The notes: generated by a model from the letters alone, not told the origin. DNA of 33,860 nt from Rhodobacter sp. CACIA14H1 (GCA_000500915.1 AYNO01000023.1:1-33860), one strand, 5' to 3'. Counted from the stretch's first letter, positions 19,721 through 32,440 are shown. Made by a program: numbers and translations.

Positions 19721-21150
19721 TTCCGCAACCCGTCATAAAGCGCCGCGTAGTCCGCCGCACTCGTCTCCCAGCCGACGGGATGGGACATGGCGTTCCTCTG
19801 CACCTGCGCCCATGCCTTGCGGTCGGCGAACAGCGCCCCCAACTGCCTGAGCGCCTGCCCGAAGGCGACGGCATCGGTGGGATGGAACTGCACCCCCGTC
19901 GCCACCCCCGCCGCCATCGCGGCAGGCGAGGCATGGATCACCGTATCCGCCAGCCCCCCCACCGCCGCCACCACCGGCACCGCGCCATAGCGCAGGCCAT
20001 ACATCTGCGTCAGGCCGCAAGGCTCGAACCGGCTCGGCACCAGCACGGCATCGGCGCCGGAAAACAGCCGGTGCGACAGCGCCTCGTCATAGCCGATCCG
20101 CACCACCACCTTACCGGGATACCGAGCCTCCAGCCCGCGCATCGCCCCTTCCAGCGCAGGGTCGCCCGACCCCAGCACGATCAGCGCGCCCCCCGCCGCC
20201 ACGAAATCCGGCACGACGGCGGGCAGCAGGTCGATCCCCTTCTGGTCCGTCAGGCGGCTGACGACGATGGCCAGCGGCCCCGCCGGCTCCGCCATCCCGA
20301 ACTCCGCGCACAGCGCCGCCCGGTTCGCGGCCTTTCCCTTCATCGCCTTCACCCCAAAGGGCACCGGCTCGGCCTCCGGCGACCACAGATCCGTATCCAC
20401 CCCGTTCAGGATGCCCGACACCACCGCCGCCCGCGCCGTGATGACGCCCTGCAACCCCATCCCGAATTCCGGCCGCATCAGCTCGGCCGCATAGGTGGGC
20501 GATACGGTGGTGATCCGGTCCGCCGTCACCAGCCCCGCCTTCAGGCTGGACAGGCCGCCGTAATATTCCAGATGCCCCGGATGGAACGCCTCGCGCGGCA
20601 GGCGCAGCGTGTCGATCATCCCGGCATCGGCCCAGCCCTGGAAGGCGATGTTGTGGACCGTGATCACCGACCCCACGCCCCCCGACCCGCCATAGGTCAG
20701 ATAGGCCGACGCAAACCCAGCCTGCCAGTCATGGGCGTGCAGCACATCCGCCTTCCACCCGTCCACACCTTCCCGCGCCATCCGTGCGCCCACCCAGGAC
20801 AGGGCGGCAAAGCGCTGCGCATTGTCCCCGAAATCGCCGCCCGCCCCGGAATAGGGCCCGCCATCCCGGTCGAACAGATGCGGCGCATCCAGCAGCAGCA
20901 CGTCCACCCCGTCCACCGCACCGGCAAAGACGACCCCCTCGCCGCCCCAGAGCCCCGGCTCCCGCCAGACTTCGCGCATCGCGCCAAGATGCCCGCGCAG
21001 CCGCCGGTAGGCGGGCAGCAGCACCCGCATCTCCCATCCGAACGGCCGCAAGGCCGCAGGCAAGGCCCCCACGACATCGGCCAGCCCGCCGGTCTTGATC
21101 AAAGGCACGCATTCCGATGCCACCGAAAGCACCCGCCCCCTGATCTTCAT
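19717..21150 (-). CDS. glgA: glycogen synthase (ADP-glucose), GT5 family
   Basis: Transfers glucose from ADP-glucose to the growing glucan. A 477-residue GT-B enzyme: ADP-glucose-binding KTGGLADVVGALP (Lys19), HAHDWQAG, TVHNIAFQG, GILNGVDTDLWSP, and the C-terminal donor loop PSRFEPCGLTQMYGLRYG. The length is standard for bacterial GlgA. The 88-bp gap from glgC contains an AAATATCC hairpin repeat whose A-rich side lies next to the glgA ribosome site, so glgA may be expressed differently from glgC. Confidence 0.96.
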
Positions 21151-21160
21151 CGACCCGCCC

Positions 21161-21228
21161 CTTCATCCGTTCTTCAAATATCCTCGGGTGGGTCCGGGAG
21201 GGCGAAGCGCCTCCCGGGGTGTCCACCC
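21161..21228. repeat. AAATATCC hairpin repeat copy 2, inside the glg operon
   Basis: CTTCATCCGTTCTTCAAATATCCTC (in pieces from 21161) is followed by nested stems: outer GGGTGG (21186-21191) with CCACCC (21223-21228), inner CCGGGAGG (21194-21201) with CCTCCCGG (21210-21217), around a GCGAAGCG loop. Same orientation and sequence as copy 1. It fills the glgC-glgA gap; in the mRNA the hairpin comes first, then GAGGATATTTG, then the glgA start. Confidence 0.7.
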
Positions 21229-21238
21229 GCGCCACGCC

Positions 21239-22513
21239 TCAGGACAGCTTCCGCGCCCGCGCGTCAAGCATGTCCTGCGTGATCAGGACGATCCCGCCCT
21301 CGCTGCGGCGGAACCATTTGGCATCCTCCTCCGGGTCCTGCCCCACGACCAGCCCTTCGGGGATCACCACGCCGCTGTCGATCACGCAATTCGTCAGCTC
21401 CGCCTTGCGGTTCACCACCACGCGCGGCAGGGCCACCACATATTCCAGCGACGAATAGCTATGCGTCCGTACCCCCGTGAACAGCAGCGAATTCCGCACC
21501 TCGGACCCCGACACGATGCAATCGCCCGACACCAGCGACGAAATCGCCATCCCCCTGCGCCCGTCCTCGTCATGGATGAACTTCGCGGGCGGCACGATCT
21601 CGGAATAGGTCCAGATCGGCCAGCTGTTGTCATAGATATCCAGTTTCGGCACGAAATCCGTCAGGTCGATATTGGCCTGCCAGAAGGCATCTATCGTCCC
21701 CACGTCGCGCCAATAGGGTTCATCCTCCAGCCCCGACTTCACGCAACTGTCCGCGAAACGGTGCGCCATGGCCTTGCCTCCCTTCACGATGGCGGGGATC
21801 AGGTCATTGCCGAAGTCGTGGGACGAGTTCACATCCGCCATGTCCCGCAGCAGCAGGTCGCGCAGGAAGGCCCAGTCGAAGACATAGATCCCCATCGAGG
21901 CCAGCGCATGGTCGGGGTCGCCCGGAATCGCGGGCGGGTCCTTCGGCTTTTCCAGGAAATCCGTGATCCGCATGTCGCGGTCCACATGCATCACGCCAAA
22001 GGCCGTCGCCTCCATCCGCGGGACGGTCAGGCAGCCGATGGTCACATCCGCGCCCGTCTCCACATGCTGGCGCAGCATGATCTCGTAATCCATCTTGTAG
22101 ATGTGATCCCCCGCAAGGATGATCACGTACTTGATGCCATAGCTGTCCACGATGTCGATGTTCTGCGCCACGGCATCGGCGGTGCCCAGATACCACTTCG
22201 TCTCGTCCACCCGCTGCGAGGCGGGCAGGATATCCAGATATTCGTTCCGTTCCGCGCGGAAGAAGTTCCACCCCCGCTGGCAGTGCCGGATCAGGCTATG
22301 CGCCTTGTACTGCGTGGCGATCGCCATCTTCCGGATGCCGGAGTTCAGCGCGTTGGACAGCGCGAAGTCGATGATCCGCGTCTTGCCGCCGAAATAGACC
22401 GCAGGCTTGGCCCGCCGGTCCGTCAATTCCTTCAACCGGCTTCCCCGCCCCCCGGCAAGGACGAAGGCCATCGCCTGACTGGACAGGCGCGCATTCGGTC
22501 TTGGCTGCAACAT
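21239..22513 (-). CDS. glgC: glucose-1-phosphate adenylyltransferase
   Basis: Makes ADP-glucose from ATP and glucose-1-phosphate, the committed and allosterically controlled step of glycogen synthesis. A 424-residue enzyme: nucleotide-binding [45 protein letters not shown], the catalytic-region [12 protein letters not shown], glucose-phosphate-binding FLEKPKD, and a C-terminal left-handed beta-helix ([11 protein letters not shown]). GGGAGGG lies 9 nt before the ATG. It follows glgB by 34 bp. Confidence 0.97.
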   Translation of the reverse strand: MLQPRPNARLSSQAMAFVLAGGRGSRLKELTDRRAKPAVYFGGKTRIIDFALSNALNSGIRKMAIATQYKAHSLIRHCQRGWNFFRAERNEYLDILPASQRVDETKWYLGTADAVAQNIDIVDSYGIKYVIILAGDHIYKMDYEIMLRQHVETGADVTIGCLTVPRMEATAFGVMHVDRDMRITDFLEKPKDPPAIPGDPDHALASMGIYVFDWAFLRDLLLRDMADVNSSHDFGNDLIPAIVKGGKAMAHRFADSCVKSGLEDEPYWRDVGTIDAFWQANIDLTDFVPKLDIYDNSWPIWTYSEIVPPAKFIHDEDGRRGMAISSLVSGDCIVSGSEVRNSLLFTGVRTHSYSSLEYVVALPRVVVNRKAELTNCVIDSGVVIPEGLVVGQDPEEDAKWFRRSEGGIVLITQDMLDARARKLS

Positions 22514-22547
22514 CGTCTTTCCCTCCCTGTCGCGGCCATTCGGCCGC

Positions 22548-24731
22548 TTATGATTTCGCCTTCACCGCCTGACGGAACCAGACTGCCGACAAGGGCGGCA
22601 GCGTGACAAGCGCAGATTGCGCCTGACCGTGCCATGCCACCGCCTCGGTGGTGACGCCGCCCATGTTGCCCCTGTTGCCGCCGCCATAGATGGCGGCATC
22701 TGTGTTCAATACCTCGTCCCAATGCCCCGCCGCCGGCAGGCCCAGACGGTAGCTCCGCTCCACCGGCGTCATGTTCACCACCGCCACCACCATCGGGTCG
22801 CGCTTGGCCCCCTTGCGGACCCAGGCATAGACCGACGCCCCCGCATCGTTGGACTCGATCCAGCCAAAGCCTTCGGGCCGCGTGTCATTCACATGCAGCG
22901 CGGGCGTCTCGCGGTAAAGCCGGTTCAGGTCCCGCACCAGGACCTGCACGCCGCGATGTTCGGGGATGTCCAGCAGGTGCCAGTCCAGCGACTGGTTGTG
23001 GTTCCACTCGCGCCCTTGGGCGAACTCGCAGCCCATGAACAGCAGCTTCTTGCCCGGATGCGCCCACATGAACCCGTAATAGGCCCGCAGGTTGGCAAAT
23101 TTCTCCGGCCCGTCGCCCGGCATCTTGGCCAGCATCGACCCCTTGCCATGCACCACCTCGTCATGGCTGATCGGCAGGATGTAATTCTCGGACCAGGCAT
23201 AATGCAGGCCGAAGGTCATCTGGTGGTGGTGATACTGCCGGTAGATCGGGTCCTTCTGCATATAGGACAGGGTGTCGTTCATCCACCCCATGTTCCACTT
23301 GAAGCCGAAACCAAGCCCCCCGTGATCCACCGGCCGCGACACGCCGGGGAAGGCCGTGCTTTCCTCGGCCACCGTCATGATCCCCGGCACCTCGCCATAG
23401 ACCGTGGCATTCATGCGTTGCAGCAGGGAGATCGCCTCGTAATTCTCGCGCCCGCCATCCCGGTTCGGGATCCACTCCCCGTCCTTGCGGGAATAGTCGC
23501 GGTAGAGCATGGATGCGACCGCATCCACGCGCAGCCCGTCGATGTGGTATTCCTCCAACCAATACAGCGCGTTGGACACGAGGTAATTCGCCACCTCCGT
23601 CCGCCCGTAATTGTAGATCAGCGTGTTCCAGTCCTGATGGAACCCCTCGCGCGGGTCGGCATGTTCATACAGCGCGGTCCCGTCGAACCGGCCAAGCCCG
23701 TGCGGATCGGTCGGGAAATGCCCCGGCACCCAGTCCAGCAGCACGCCCAGGCCTTTCCTGTGCGCCGCATCGACAAGGGCGCGGAATTCGCCGGGCGTCC
23801 CGTGCCGGATCGTCGGCGCGAACATCCCCACCGGCTGATAGCCCCAGCTTCCGTCAAAGGGAAACTCGCTGATCGGCAATAGCTCGATATGGGTGAAGCC
23901 CATATCCGCGACGTAATCGACCAGTTGCTCGGCCAGTTCGACATAGGACAGCATCCTGTCCCCCGGCGCCCGCCGCCAAGACCCCAGATGCACTTCGTAA
24001 ACCGAAATCGGCGCGTCGATGGAATGCCGCTTTGCCCGGTCCTTCATCCACGCCTTGTCGCCGAAGGCCCCCTCGATCCGCCGCACGACCGACGCATTGG
24101 CCGGCGGATGCTCCGACCCGAAGCCCACAGGGTCCGCCTTCAACGGCCCCGGCACCCCGTTCTGTCCAAGGATCTCATACTTGTAGGTCGCCCCTTCCCC
24201 CAGTCCGGGAATGAACGTCTCCCACACCCCCGTCGGGCCGCGCCGCCGCATCGGATGCCGCCGCCCGTCCCAGATGTTGAAATCTCCGACGACCGAAACC
24301 CGCTCTGCATTGGGCGCCCAGACGGCGAAATGCACGCCCTCCACCCCCTCATGCGTGACGACATGCGCTCCCAGCACCTGCCACAGCCGCTTGTGCGTCC
24401 CCTCGCCCAGCAGGTATTCGTCCATCTCGCCCAGCACGGGACCGAAACGGAAGGGATCGTCGAAGTCCCACACCACCCCCGCCCGTTCGCCACGCAGCCG
24501 ATACGGCATCCGGGCCGGAAGCGCGGCGCAGAACAACCCCTCGCAGCCCGCAACGGCCTGCGCCTCGACTTCGTCCTTGGCCAGAACCCGCAACCGCTCC
24601 GCCCCCGGCACGAAGGCCGTCACGACCCAGATCCCGCCCCGTTCATGCAGGCCGAGGACCGAGAAAGGATCGCCATGCCGCCCCTCGACGATGGCCCGCG
24701 CCGCCCCGTGGTCGATCAGGTTTCCGCCCAT
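22548..24731 (-). CDS. glgB: 1,4-alpha-glucan branching enzyme
   Basis: Introduces alpha-1,6 branches into glycogen. 727 residues: CBM48 region near 100-200 ([20 protein letters not shown]), then GH13 motifs: [38 protein letters not shown] (nucleophile), [11 protein letters not shown] (acid Glu) and [13 protein letters not shown]. The ATG at 24731 is preferred because GGGAGGGG lies 5-8 nt before it and it gives the normal length. An in-frame GTG at 24761 overlaps the glgP stop (GTGA) and would add ten residues but has a weak ribosome site. Both would leave the gene coupled to glgP. Confidence 0.95.
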   Translation of the reverse strand: MGGNLIDHGAARAIVEGRHGDPFSVLGLHERGGIWVVTAFVPGAERLRVLAKDEVEAQAVAGCEGLFCAALPARMPYRLRGERAGVVWDFDDPFRFGPVLGEMDEYLLGEGTHKRLWQVLGAHVVTHEGVEGVHFAVWAPNAERVSVVGDFNIWDGRRHPMRRRGPTGVWETFIPGLGEGATYKYEILGQNGVPGPLKADPVGFGSEHPPANASVVRRIEGAFGDKAWMKDRAKRHSIDAPISVYEVHLGSWRRAPGDRMLSYVELAEQLVDYVADMGFTHIELLPISEFPFDGSWGYQPVGMFAPTIRHGTPGEFRALVDAAHRKGLGVLLDWVPGHFPTDPHGLGRFDGTALYEHADPREGFHQDWNTLIYNYGRTEVANYLVSNALYWLEEYHIDGLRVDAVASMLYRDYSRKDGEWIPNRDGGRENYEAISLLQRMNATVYGEVPGIMTVAEESTAFPGVSRPVDHGGLGFGFKWNMGWMNDTLSYMQKDPIYRQYHHHQMTFGLHYAWSENYILPISHDEVVHGKGSMLAKMPGDGPEKFANLRAYYGFMWAHPGKKLLFMGCEFAQGREWNHNQSLDWHLLDIPEHRGVQVLVRDLNRLYRETPALHVNDTRPEGFGWIESNDAGASVYAWVRKGAKRDPMVVAVVNMTPVERSYRLGLPAAGHWDEVLNTDAAIYGGGNRGNMGGVTTEAVAWHGQAQSALVTLPPLSAVWFRQAVKAKS

Positions 24732-24757
24732 CGCCGCCCCTCCCGAAGGCTGGCCCC

Positions 24758-27151
24758 TCACAGGGCCGAAGTCACGCCCCAGATATCGTTCATGTAACTG
24801 CGGATCGTCCGGTCGGACGAAAAGAACCCGCTCCGCGCCGTGTTCATCGCCGCCATGGAAAGCCAGCGGTCACGGTCCCGATAGGCCCGTTCCACATCCC
24901 CCTGCGCCGCATGATAGGCATCGAAATCCGACGCCACGAGGAAATAGTCATGGTGCCAGACCCGATGCACCAGCCCGTGGTAACGGTCCGGCTGATCCGG
25001 GCTGAACCGCCCCTCCGCGATCATCTGAAGCACGTCCTGCAAGGGCTGGCTGGCCTCGATCGCCTTGCGCGCATGCTCCGGGTCCTCGCGGCGCTTCGTC
25101 ACCTCTTCCGCCGTCAGACCGAAGAGGAAGAAGTTCTCCGCCCCCACCTCCTGCAGGATCTCGACATTCGCCCCGTCCAGCGTCCCGATGGTCGGCGCCC
25201 CGTTCATCATGAACTTCATGTTGCCCGTGCCGCTGGCCTCCTTGCCTGCGGTCGAGATCTGTTCCGACAGGTCGGACGCCGGCACCAGCCGCTCGGCCAT
25301 GCTGACATTGTAATTGGCCGGATAGACGATCTTCAGCAAATCCCCCGTGACGGGATCGCTGTTCACCACCGCCGCGACATCGTTGATCAGATGGATGATC
25401 TCCTTCGCCACCGCATAGCCCGGCGCCGACTTGCCGCCGAAGATCTTGACCCGCGGCACCCAGTCGCCCTTGGGGTTCGACCGGATCGCGTGCCAATGCG
25501 CGATGGTTTCCAGAATGTTCAGTAGCTGGCGCTTGTATTCATGGATGCGCTTGATCTGCACGTCGAACAGCGCATCGGGGGAAACCTTCACCCCGCATTC
25601 CGCCCCGATCCAGTTGGACAAGGCCACCTTGTTCGCCCGCTTTGCCGCCCCGAAGGCCTCGCGGAAGGCGCGTGCCTTCACATGCGGCTCCAGCCCCCGC
25701 AGGCGGTCCAGATCATCCTCCCACCCGTCCCCGATCGTGTCAGTGATCAGCTTTGCCAAAGGCCGGTTCGCCATCTTCAGCCACCGCCGCGGCGTCACCC
25801 CGTTCGTCTGGTTGACGATCCGTCCGGGGTGCAGCCGGTCCAGCTCGGGAAACAGGTTCTTCTTCACCAGCTCGGAATGCAGCGCCGAAACCCCGTTCAC
25901 CTTGTGCGCCATGACGAAGGCCAGTTCCCCCATCCGCACCTCGTGATGCTTCACGATCCCCACATAATGCGGCCGGCTCGGATAGGTCCGCCGGTGCCAT
26001 GAATCGATCCGCTCCACGATCTGCATATGGCGCGGCAGCACGTTCCCGAAGGTGAACGTCGCCCACCGCTCCAAAGCCTCCGGCAGCAGCGTGTGGTTGG
26101 TGTACCCCAGACAGCCCCGCGCCACCTCCAGCGCGTCGTCGAACCCCATCCCGTGATCGTCCATCAACAGACGCATCAACTCCGGCCCCGCAATCGCCGG
26201 ATGGGTGTCGTTCATCTGGATCGCCACATGCTTCGGCAAGTCGCGCAGGTCCGAATGCTTCGCCAGATAGCGCCGCAGGATGTCCTGCAACGCCGCCGAG
26301 GTCAGGAAGAACTCCTGCTTCAGCCGCAATTCCTTGCCCTGATAGGTCGTGTCATCGGGATAGAGCACCCGGCTCAACGTCCGCGCCAAGGCCTCCGGCT
26401 CCGCCGCCGCCGCGTAATCGCCCCGGTTGAACCGCTCCAGATCGAACAGCGTCGTCGGCTTCGCCGCCCAGAGCCGCAGCGTATTGGCCCATTTCCCCTG
26501 CCAGCCGATCACCGGCGTGTCATGCGCCTCCGCCAGCACCGTCTCGCCGGGAACCCAGACCTCGCGGCCCTCCCGCGTCTCCACATGGCCCTTGAAGGGC
26601 ACCGTATAGGCGCTCTCCGGCCGCGCGAATTCCCAGGGATGCGCCTGCGTCAGCCAGTCCTCCGGCGTCTCCACCTGCTGGCCGCCCTCGAACCGCTGCC
26701 GGAACAGCCCGTGCTCGTACCGGATGCCATAGCCATAGGCAGGGCAGCCCAGCGTCGCCATGCTCTCCATGAAACAGGCCGCCAGCCGCCCGAGGCCGCC
26801 ATTCCCCAGCGCCGCATCGGGTTCATTCTCCACGATCGCGCGGAAATCCTGCCCGAAGCCCGCCATCGCCTCCTCGGCCACATCGCGCAGGCCAAGGTTG
26901 ATCGTCGCATCCTCCAGCAGACGCCCGATCAGGAATTCCATCGACAGGTAATAGACCCGCTTGCGATCCTCCGCCCATGTCCGGCGGGTCGAGGCAAACC
27001 ACGGCTCCACGATCCGGTCGCGGATGGCAAAGGACAGCGCCATCCGCCAGTCATAGACAGACGCATTGGGCGCATCCTTGCCCAGCGTGAAGGTCAGATG
27101 CCGGGCGATATCCGCCTGCAGGACATTCGGGGTCAGACTCAGGTCGTTCAC
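24758..27151 (-). CDS. glgP: glycogen/maltodextrin phosphorylase
   Basis: Releases glucose-1-phosphate from glycogen ends using pyridoxal phosphate. 797 residues from the GTG at 27151: [25 protein letters not shown], then [57 protein letters not shown] and the cofactor motif [19 protein letters not shown] with Lys at about 646. I chose the GTG because GAGGGA lies 10-15 nt upstream and the product then has the family's usual length; the frame is open to 27259 without similarity. First gene of the operon; promoter with two LacI-type sites upstream. Confidence 0.94.
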   Translation of the reverse strand: MNDLSLTPNVLQADIARHLTFTLGKDAPNASVYDWRMALSFAIRDRIVEPWFASTRRTWAEDRKRVYYLSMEFLIGRLLEDATINLGLRDVAEEAMAGFGQDFRAIVENEPDAALGNGGLGRLAACFMESMATLGCPAYGYGIRYEHGLFRQRFEGGQQVETPEDWLTQAHPWEFARPESAYTVPFKGHVETREGREVWVPGETVLAEAHDTPVIGWQGKWANTLRLWAAKPTTLFDLERFNRGDYAAAAEPEALARTLSRVLYPDDTTYQGKELRLKQEFFLTSAALQDILRRYLAKHSDLRDLPKHVAIQMNDTHPAIAGPELMRLLMDDHGMGFDDALEVARGCLGYTNHTLLPEALERWATFTFGNVLPRHMQIVERIDSWHRRTYPSRPHYVGIVKHHEVRMGELAFVMAHKVNGVSALHSELVKKNLFPELDRLHPGRIVNQTNGVTPRRWLKMANRPLAKLITDTIGDGWEDDLDRLRGLEPHVKARAFREAFGAAKRANKVALSNWIGAECGVKVSPDALFDVQIKRIHEYKRQLLNILETIAHWHAIRSNPKGDWVPRVKIFGGKSAPGYAVAKEIIHLINDVAAVVNSDPVTGDLLKIVYPANYNVSMAERLVPASDLSEQISTAGKEASGTGNMKFMMNGAPTIGTLDGANVEILQEVGAENFFLFGLTAEEVTKRREDPEHARKAIEASQPLQDVLQMIAEGRFSPDQPDRYHGLVHRVWHHDYFLVASDFDAYHAAQGDVERAYRDRDRWLSMAAMNTARSGFFSSDRTIRSYMNDIWGVTSAL

Positions 27152-27254
27152 GATGCACCATCCCTCATGGCTTTCGCCCACCCTGCGCAGCCACCGGTGG
27201 AGGGTCAAGCGGACCGGACCGCAGACCTTCCGCCGCATCGCTGGCGGGCACCTT

Positions 27255-27270
27255 TTCAAACCGCTTTAAA
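27255..27270 (-). promoter_or_regulatory. LacI-type operator-like site 1 before glgP
   Basis: TTCAAACCGCTTTAAA is an imperfect 16-bp dyad (12 of 16 positions symmetrical) centred on CG at 27262-27263, about 110 bp before the glgP GTG. AAACCG-like cores centred on CG are typical of LacI-family operators. A weak promoter could be read on the minus strand (TTGTTG, 18-bp spacer, TTTAAA), which would place this site over the -10 element and predict repression. Confidence 0.4.
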
Positions 27271-27334
27271 TGTTATCGCAAACAGGCGCAACAAACTTTC
27301 CGGTTTTTTTCCGGTATGGCACGTTCATCCCCGC

Positions 27335-27350
27335 CTCAAACCGATTTGGA
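27335..27350 (-). promoter_or_regulatory. LacI-type operator-like site 2 before glgP
   Basis: CTCAAACCGATTTGGA carries the core CAAACCGATTTG (10 of 12 positions symmetrical) centred on CG at 27342-27343, exactly 80 bp from the centre of site 1. Two sites with the same AAACCGNTTT core at this distance are consistent with a looped pair. No LacI-family gene is in the window. Confidence 0.4.
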
Positions 27351-27420
27351 TAATGGCAGGTTCCGGCCGCCCCGCGCAAGGCCATGCCCCGTTTCCGCCG
27401 CGCCGCCCCGTTTCGGGAAA

Positions 27421-27460
27421 CTGATCCAGATCATATCGCGCAACATCTACCCTGCATAAA
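27421..27460 (+). promoter_or_regulatory. FnrL-like box and -10 before the Rrf2 regulator gene
   Basis: CTGATCCAGATCAT at 27421-27434 matches the Fnr/FnrL consensus TTGAT-N4-ATCAA except for the outermost base of each half. CATAAA at 27455-27460 is a good -10 element. The box centre would be about 40 bp upstream of the resulting transcription start, the class II activator position. This suggests that the regulator gene is induced at low oxygen. Confidence 0.5.
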
Positions 27461-27502
27461 TCTTTGGCCCGAACCGCCCCAAGGTCAAGGCCGGAGCCCT
27501 CC

Positions 27503-27937
27503 ATGAGACTCACCATCCGCACCAACCTCGCCATGCGCACGCTGATGTTCTGCGCCGTCAATGCCGGCCGCACCGTCCGCAAGCACGAGGTGGCCGAAGC
27601 CTGCAACGCCTCGGAAAACCACCTCGCACAGGTCATCCACCTGCTCGCGCAGAAGAAGTTCCTGCGCACCGTGCGCGGCCGCTCCGGCGGGCTCACCCTC
27701 GGGCGCCCGGCCGAAACCATCACCGTGGGCGAGGTGTTCCGCGAATTCGAATCCGTGCTGCCCTTCACCGAATGTTCGGAGGGCGCCGAAAACCGCTGCC
27801 CGCTGGTCGGCGCCTGCCGCTTGAAATGCGTGCTGGATGACGCGCTCCGCGCCTTCTACGCGGAACTCGACCGCGTCTCGGTCGCCGATCTCGTCACCGG
27901 CAATTGCGAACTGCAGACCCTGCTCAAGGTCGCCTGA
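27503..27937 (+). CDS. Rrf2-family iron-sulfur transcription regulator, NsrR-like
   Basis: A 144-residue DNA-binding protein. The winged helix (about 1-75; RTNLAMRTLMFCAVNAGRTV, then the recognition helix near ENHLAQVIHLL, wing RGRSGGLTL) is followed by three cysteines in ECSEGAENRCPLVGACRLK (C-x7-C-x5-C) that would hold a [4Fe-4S] or [2Fe-2S] cluster, then LDDALRAFYAELDRVSVADLV. Both the opening and the Cys spacing resemble NsrR, the nitric-oxide-sensing repressor, more than IscR or RirA. The ATG at 27503 follows GGAG and matches the usual start; an in-frame upstream ATG at 27464 precedes it. No NO-detoxifying gene is adjacent. Confidence 0.85.
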   Translation: MRLTIRTNLAMRTLMFCAVNAGRTVRKHEVAEACNASENHLAQVIHLLAQKKFLRTVRGRSGGLTLGRPAETITVGEVFREFESVLPFTECSEGAENRCPLVGACRLKCVLDDALRAFYAELDRVSVADLVTGNCELQTLLKVA

Positions 27938-27987
27938 CCCGCCCGCGCCTCTCCCCGACCGTCCGTCCCGCGCCCCGCAGGATCCAT

Positions 27988-28120
27988 TTTCCGTCCCCAA
28001 ATATCCACAGGGGGTGAATTGGCCGCGCCCGCGCGGCCAAGAGGGGGCGCGTGCGCCCCCCGACGCCGAGCCGGAGCGGCAGCGGAGGCGAGAGGAAAGG
28101 CTTGCGGGGCCCTGCCCCGC
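27988..28120. repeat. AAATATCC hairpin repeat copy 3, between convergent genes
   Basis: TTTTCCGTCCCCAAATATCC (from 27988) opens like copies 1 and 2, then diverges into three other hairpins: TTGGCCGCGC-CC-GCGCGGCCAA (28019-28040), GGGGGCGC-GT-GCGCCCCC (28043-28060) and GCGGGGC-CCT-GCCCCGC (28104-28120). It lies between the stops of the Rrf2 regulator and the dipeptidase, so probably a two-way terminator region. The remainder of 27938-28157 is empty. Confidence 0.6.
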
Positions 28121-28157
28121 TCCGCTTCCCTCCCCGATTTCCCTCCTCCTGCGGCCC

Positions 28158-29225
28158 TCACGCCCCCCAGGTCCGCCGCAGCACCCCCATCCAGTTGCCC
28201 CAGGCCAGTTTCCCCAGCAGCGCCGCGTCATAGCCATGCGCCCGCAGCGCCCCGATCAGGTGCGGCAGGCCCGTCACGTCGCCGATCCCCTCGGGCACCG
28301 TCGCCCCGTCGAAATCCGACCCGAATCCCACATGATCCTCGCCCAGCCGCCCGATTAGGTGGTCCAGATGGCGCAGCACCGGCTCCCATCCCATGCGCGG
28401 ATCGCGCCGCCCGTCGGGCCGCAGGAAGACCGTGGCGAAGTTCAACCCGACCATTCCCCCGCTCTCGCGGATCATGTCCAGTTGCCGGTCCGTCAGGTTG
28501 CGGCTCGACGGCGTCACCGCATGGGCATTGGAATGGGTGGCGACCAGCGGCGCGTCCGACAGCCGCGCCACGTCGTCGAAGCCCTTCCCGTTCAGATGGC
28601 TCAGGTCGATCATCACCCGCAGCGCGTTGCATTCCCGGACCAGCCGCTTCCCCGCCTCGGTCAACCCCGGCCCCGTATCGGGACCCGACGGAAAGGCGAA
28701 GGGCACCCCGTGACCGAATGCCGTGGGCCTGCTCCAGACCGGCCCCAGCGACCGCAGCCCCATGGCGTGGAAGGCGTGCAGCGCATCGCAGCCCGGATCG
28801 ATCGCCTCCGCCCCCTCCATATGCATAACGCCCGCGATGACGCCCGCGCCCCGCGCCGCCTCGATCTCCGCCACCGTGCGGCACAGCCGGAACGCCCCGC
28901 CGGAGGCCCGTTCCATCCACAACAACTGCCCCGCAAGTTCCAGCGCGACCGACTGGCTTTCCCGCAGCGGCAAAGGTTCCGGCAGGTCCAGCGCATAGGG
29001 CGGGCGGTCCATCCGCTCCTCCACCCCCGCATCGTCGGGATGGGCGGGCGACGGGATGTAGATGGCAAACATCCCCCCCGCAAAGCCGCCCGCCCTCATG
29101 CGCGGCAGGTCCAGATGCCCCTTCCCCTCCCCGGTCAGCCAGATCGCCTCGCGCGCCTCCGGCTGCATCAGGATGCGGAACAGGATGTCGTTATGGCCGT
29201 CGAAGACGGGAACAGGCTCGGTCAT
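28158..29225 (-). CDS. membrane dipeptidase family (M19) zinc peptidase
   Basis: A 355-residue TIM-barrel metallopeptidase of the renal dipeptidase family, cleaving dipeptides, often including D-amino acids at the second position. Metal-ligand motifs are in order: FDGHNDIL (HxD), MHMEGAEAI (bridging Glu), IDLSHLN, ATHSNAHAV and GFGSDFDGA. There is no signal peptide, so it is likely cytosolic. The ATG at 29225 is chosen for GGAGG 6-10 nt upstream; an in-frame ATG 33 nt earlier has no such site. It is downstream of copA-cueR with an 82-bp gap and could be read through from it, but its function is unrelated to copper. Confidence 0.92.
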   Translation of the reverse strand: MTEPVPVFDGHNDILFRILMQPEAREAIWLTGEGKGHLDLPRMRAGGFAGGMFAIYIPSPAHPDDAGVEERMDRPPYALDLPEPLPLRESQSVALELAGQLLWMERASGGAFRLCRTVAEIEAARGAGVIAGVMHMEGAEAIDPGCDALHAFHAMGLRSLGPVWSRPTAFGHGVPFAFPSGPDTGPGLTEAGKRLVRECNALRVMIDLSHLNGKGFDDVARLSDAPLVATHSNAHAVTPSSRNLTDRQLDMIRESGGMVGLNFATVFLRPDGRRDPRMGWEPVLRHLDHLIGRLGEDHVGFGSDFDGATVPEGIGDVTGLPHLIGALRAHGYDAALLGKLAWGNWMGVLRRTWGA

Positions 29226-29307
29226 GCTATCCTCCGGCAAGCCCCGCCAGACTGGCACGCCGCGCCCTGCGACAGAAGCCCCCGCGGACGCCGCCCCCGC
29301 ACCCCCC

Positions 29308-29702
29308 TCAGTGACAGGCCTTGCCCGAGGCCAGCCCCGTCAGGATCGGGCAATCGGGCCGCTGGTCCCCCGCGCAACTCGCCACCAGATCGCGCAGCGT
29401 CGCCTGCATGGCCCGCAACTCGGCAATCTTGACCTCCATATCCTGCAGATGCCGCTCCGCCAGCGCCTTCACATCCGCGCTCGCCCTGTCGCGGTCCTCA
29501 TACAGCGCCAGCAGCTTCCGGCATTCCTCGATGGTGAAGCCCAACCCCCGCGCCCGGCCAAGGAAGGCCAGCTTGTGCAGGTCGCTCTCGCGGAAGGCGC
29601 GGTAGCCGTTGGCGCCGCGCAAGGGCCGGATCAGCCCGATCTCCTCGTAATAGCGGATCGTCTTGGCAGGCAGCCCCGACCGGTCCGCGACATCCTTGAT
29701 GT

Positions 29703-29706
<4 letters not shown>
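29308..29706 (-). CDS. cueR: Cu(I)-responsive MerR-family regulator CueR
   Basis: A 132-residue activator that senses cytosolic Cu(I)/Ag(I) and remodels promoters with long spacers. N-terminal MerR helix-turn-helix ([25 protein letters not shown]), dimer helix, and the metal loop CAGDQRPDC with Cys111 and Cys119 spaced exactly as in CueR (C-x7-C). The C-terminal tail ends in Cys-His. Its ATG overlaps the copA stop (ATGA), so it is co-transcribed with its target gene and therefore autoactivated by copper. Confidence 0.95.
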
Positions 29707-32129
<2,423 letters not shown>

Positions 32130-32151
32130 GGGAATTCTCCTTCCGATAGCT

Positions 32152-32182
32152 CAGGTAATCCTTCCAGTTACGGGAAGGTCAA
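32152..32182 (-). promoter_or_regulatory. CueR-dependent copA promoter
   Basis: On the minus strand, TTGACC (32182-32177) and TACCTG (32157-32152) are separated by 19 bp, the over-long spacer that MerR activators correct. The spacer contains the dyad CCTTCC-N7-GGAAGG (32160-32178, perfect arms), the standard CueR operator. It lies 23-53 bp before the copA ATG. Confidence 0.9.
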
Positions 32183-32242
32183 GGGCAGACCGTAACAAAG
32201 CTTTCCCGGAACAAGAGACGCCATGAATAAACGCACTAAGGC

Positions 32243-32351
32243 GCAACGTCAGGTCTCACCCGTGGCCCAAAGCCACGGGTGGCGGCCGTCCCGCCCCCCC
32301 GGGGCGGCCGCACGTATACGTGCAGCCACCCCGGCGTGACGGCCGCCACCC
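32243..32351 (+). repeat. dispersed hairpin repeat copy C, nested multi-stem element
   Basis: GCAACG-TCAGG (32243-32253), stem ACCCGTGGC-CCAAA-GCCACGGGT (32258-32280), then a 14-bp perfect inverted repeat GGGTGGCGGCCGTC (32277-32290) with GACGGCCGCCACCC (32338-32351). Inside the latter are CCGCCCC-ccc-GGGGCGG (32291-32307) and the palindrome GCACGTATACGTGC (32310-32323). The first and large stems share GGGT, so they exclude each other in part. It lies between the copA and copZ promoters and is non-coding. Confidence 0.75.
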
Positions 32352-32380
32352 TACCGTTCCGCCCAATTTCCTAAGCCCCC

Positions 32381-32411
32381 TTGACCTTCCCCCCACTGGA
32401 ACCCCCACATC
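32381..32411 (+). promoter_or_regulatory. CueR-type promoter of copZ
   Basis: TTGACC (32381-32386), a 19-bp spacer TTCCCCCCACTGGAACCCC, then CACATC (32406-32411). The dyad CCTTCC-N7-GGAACC keeps the left arm perfectly and the right arm in four of six positions. The match in position and spacer to the copA promoter makes CueR control likely, with a weaker -10. Confidence 0.7.
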
Positions 32412-32440
32412 CCCCGCACCAACCAGAAGGACCACCCCCC

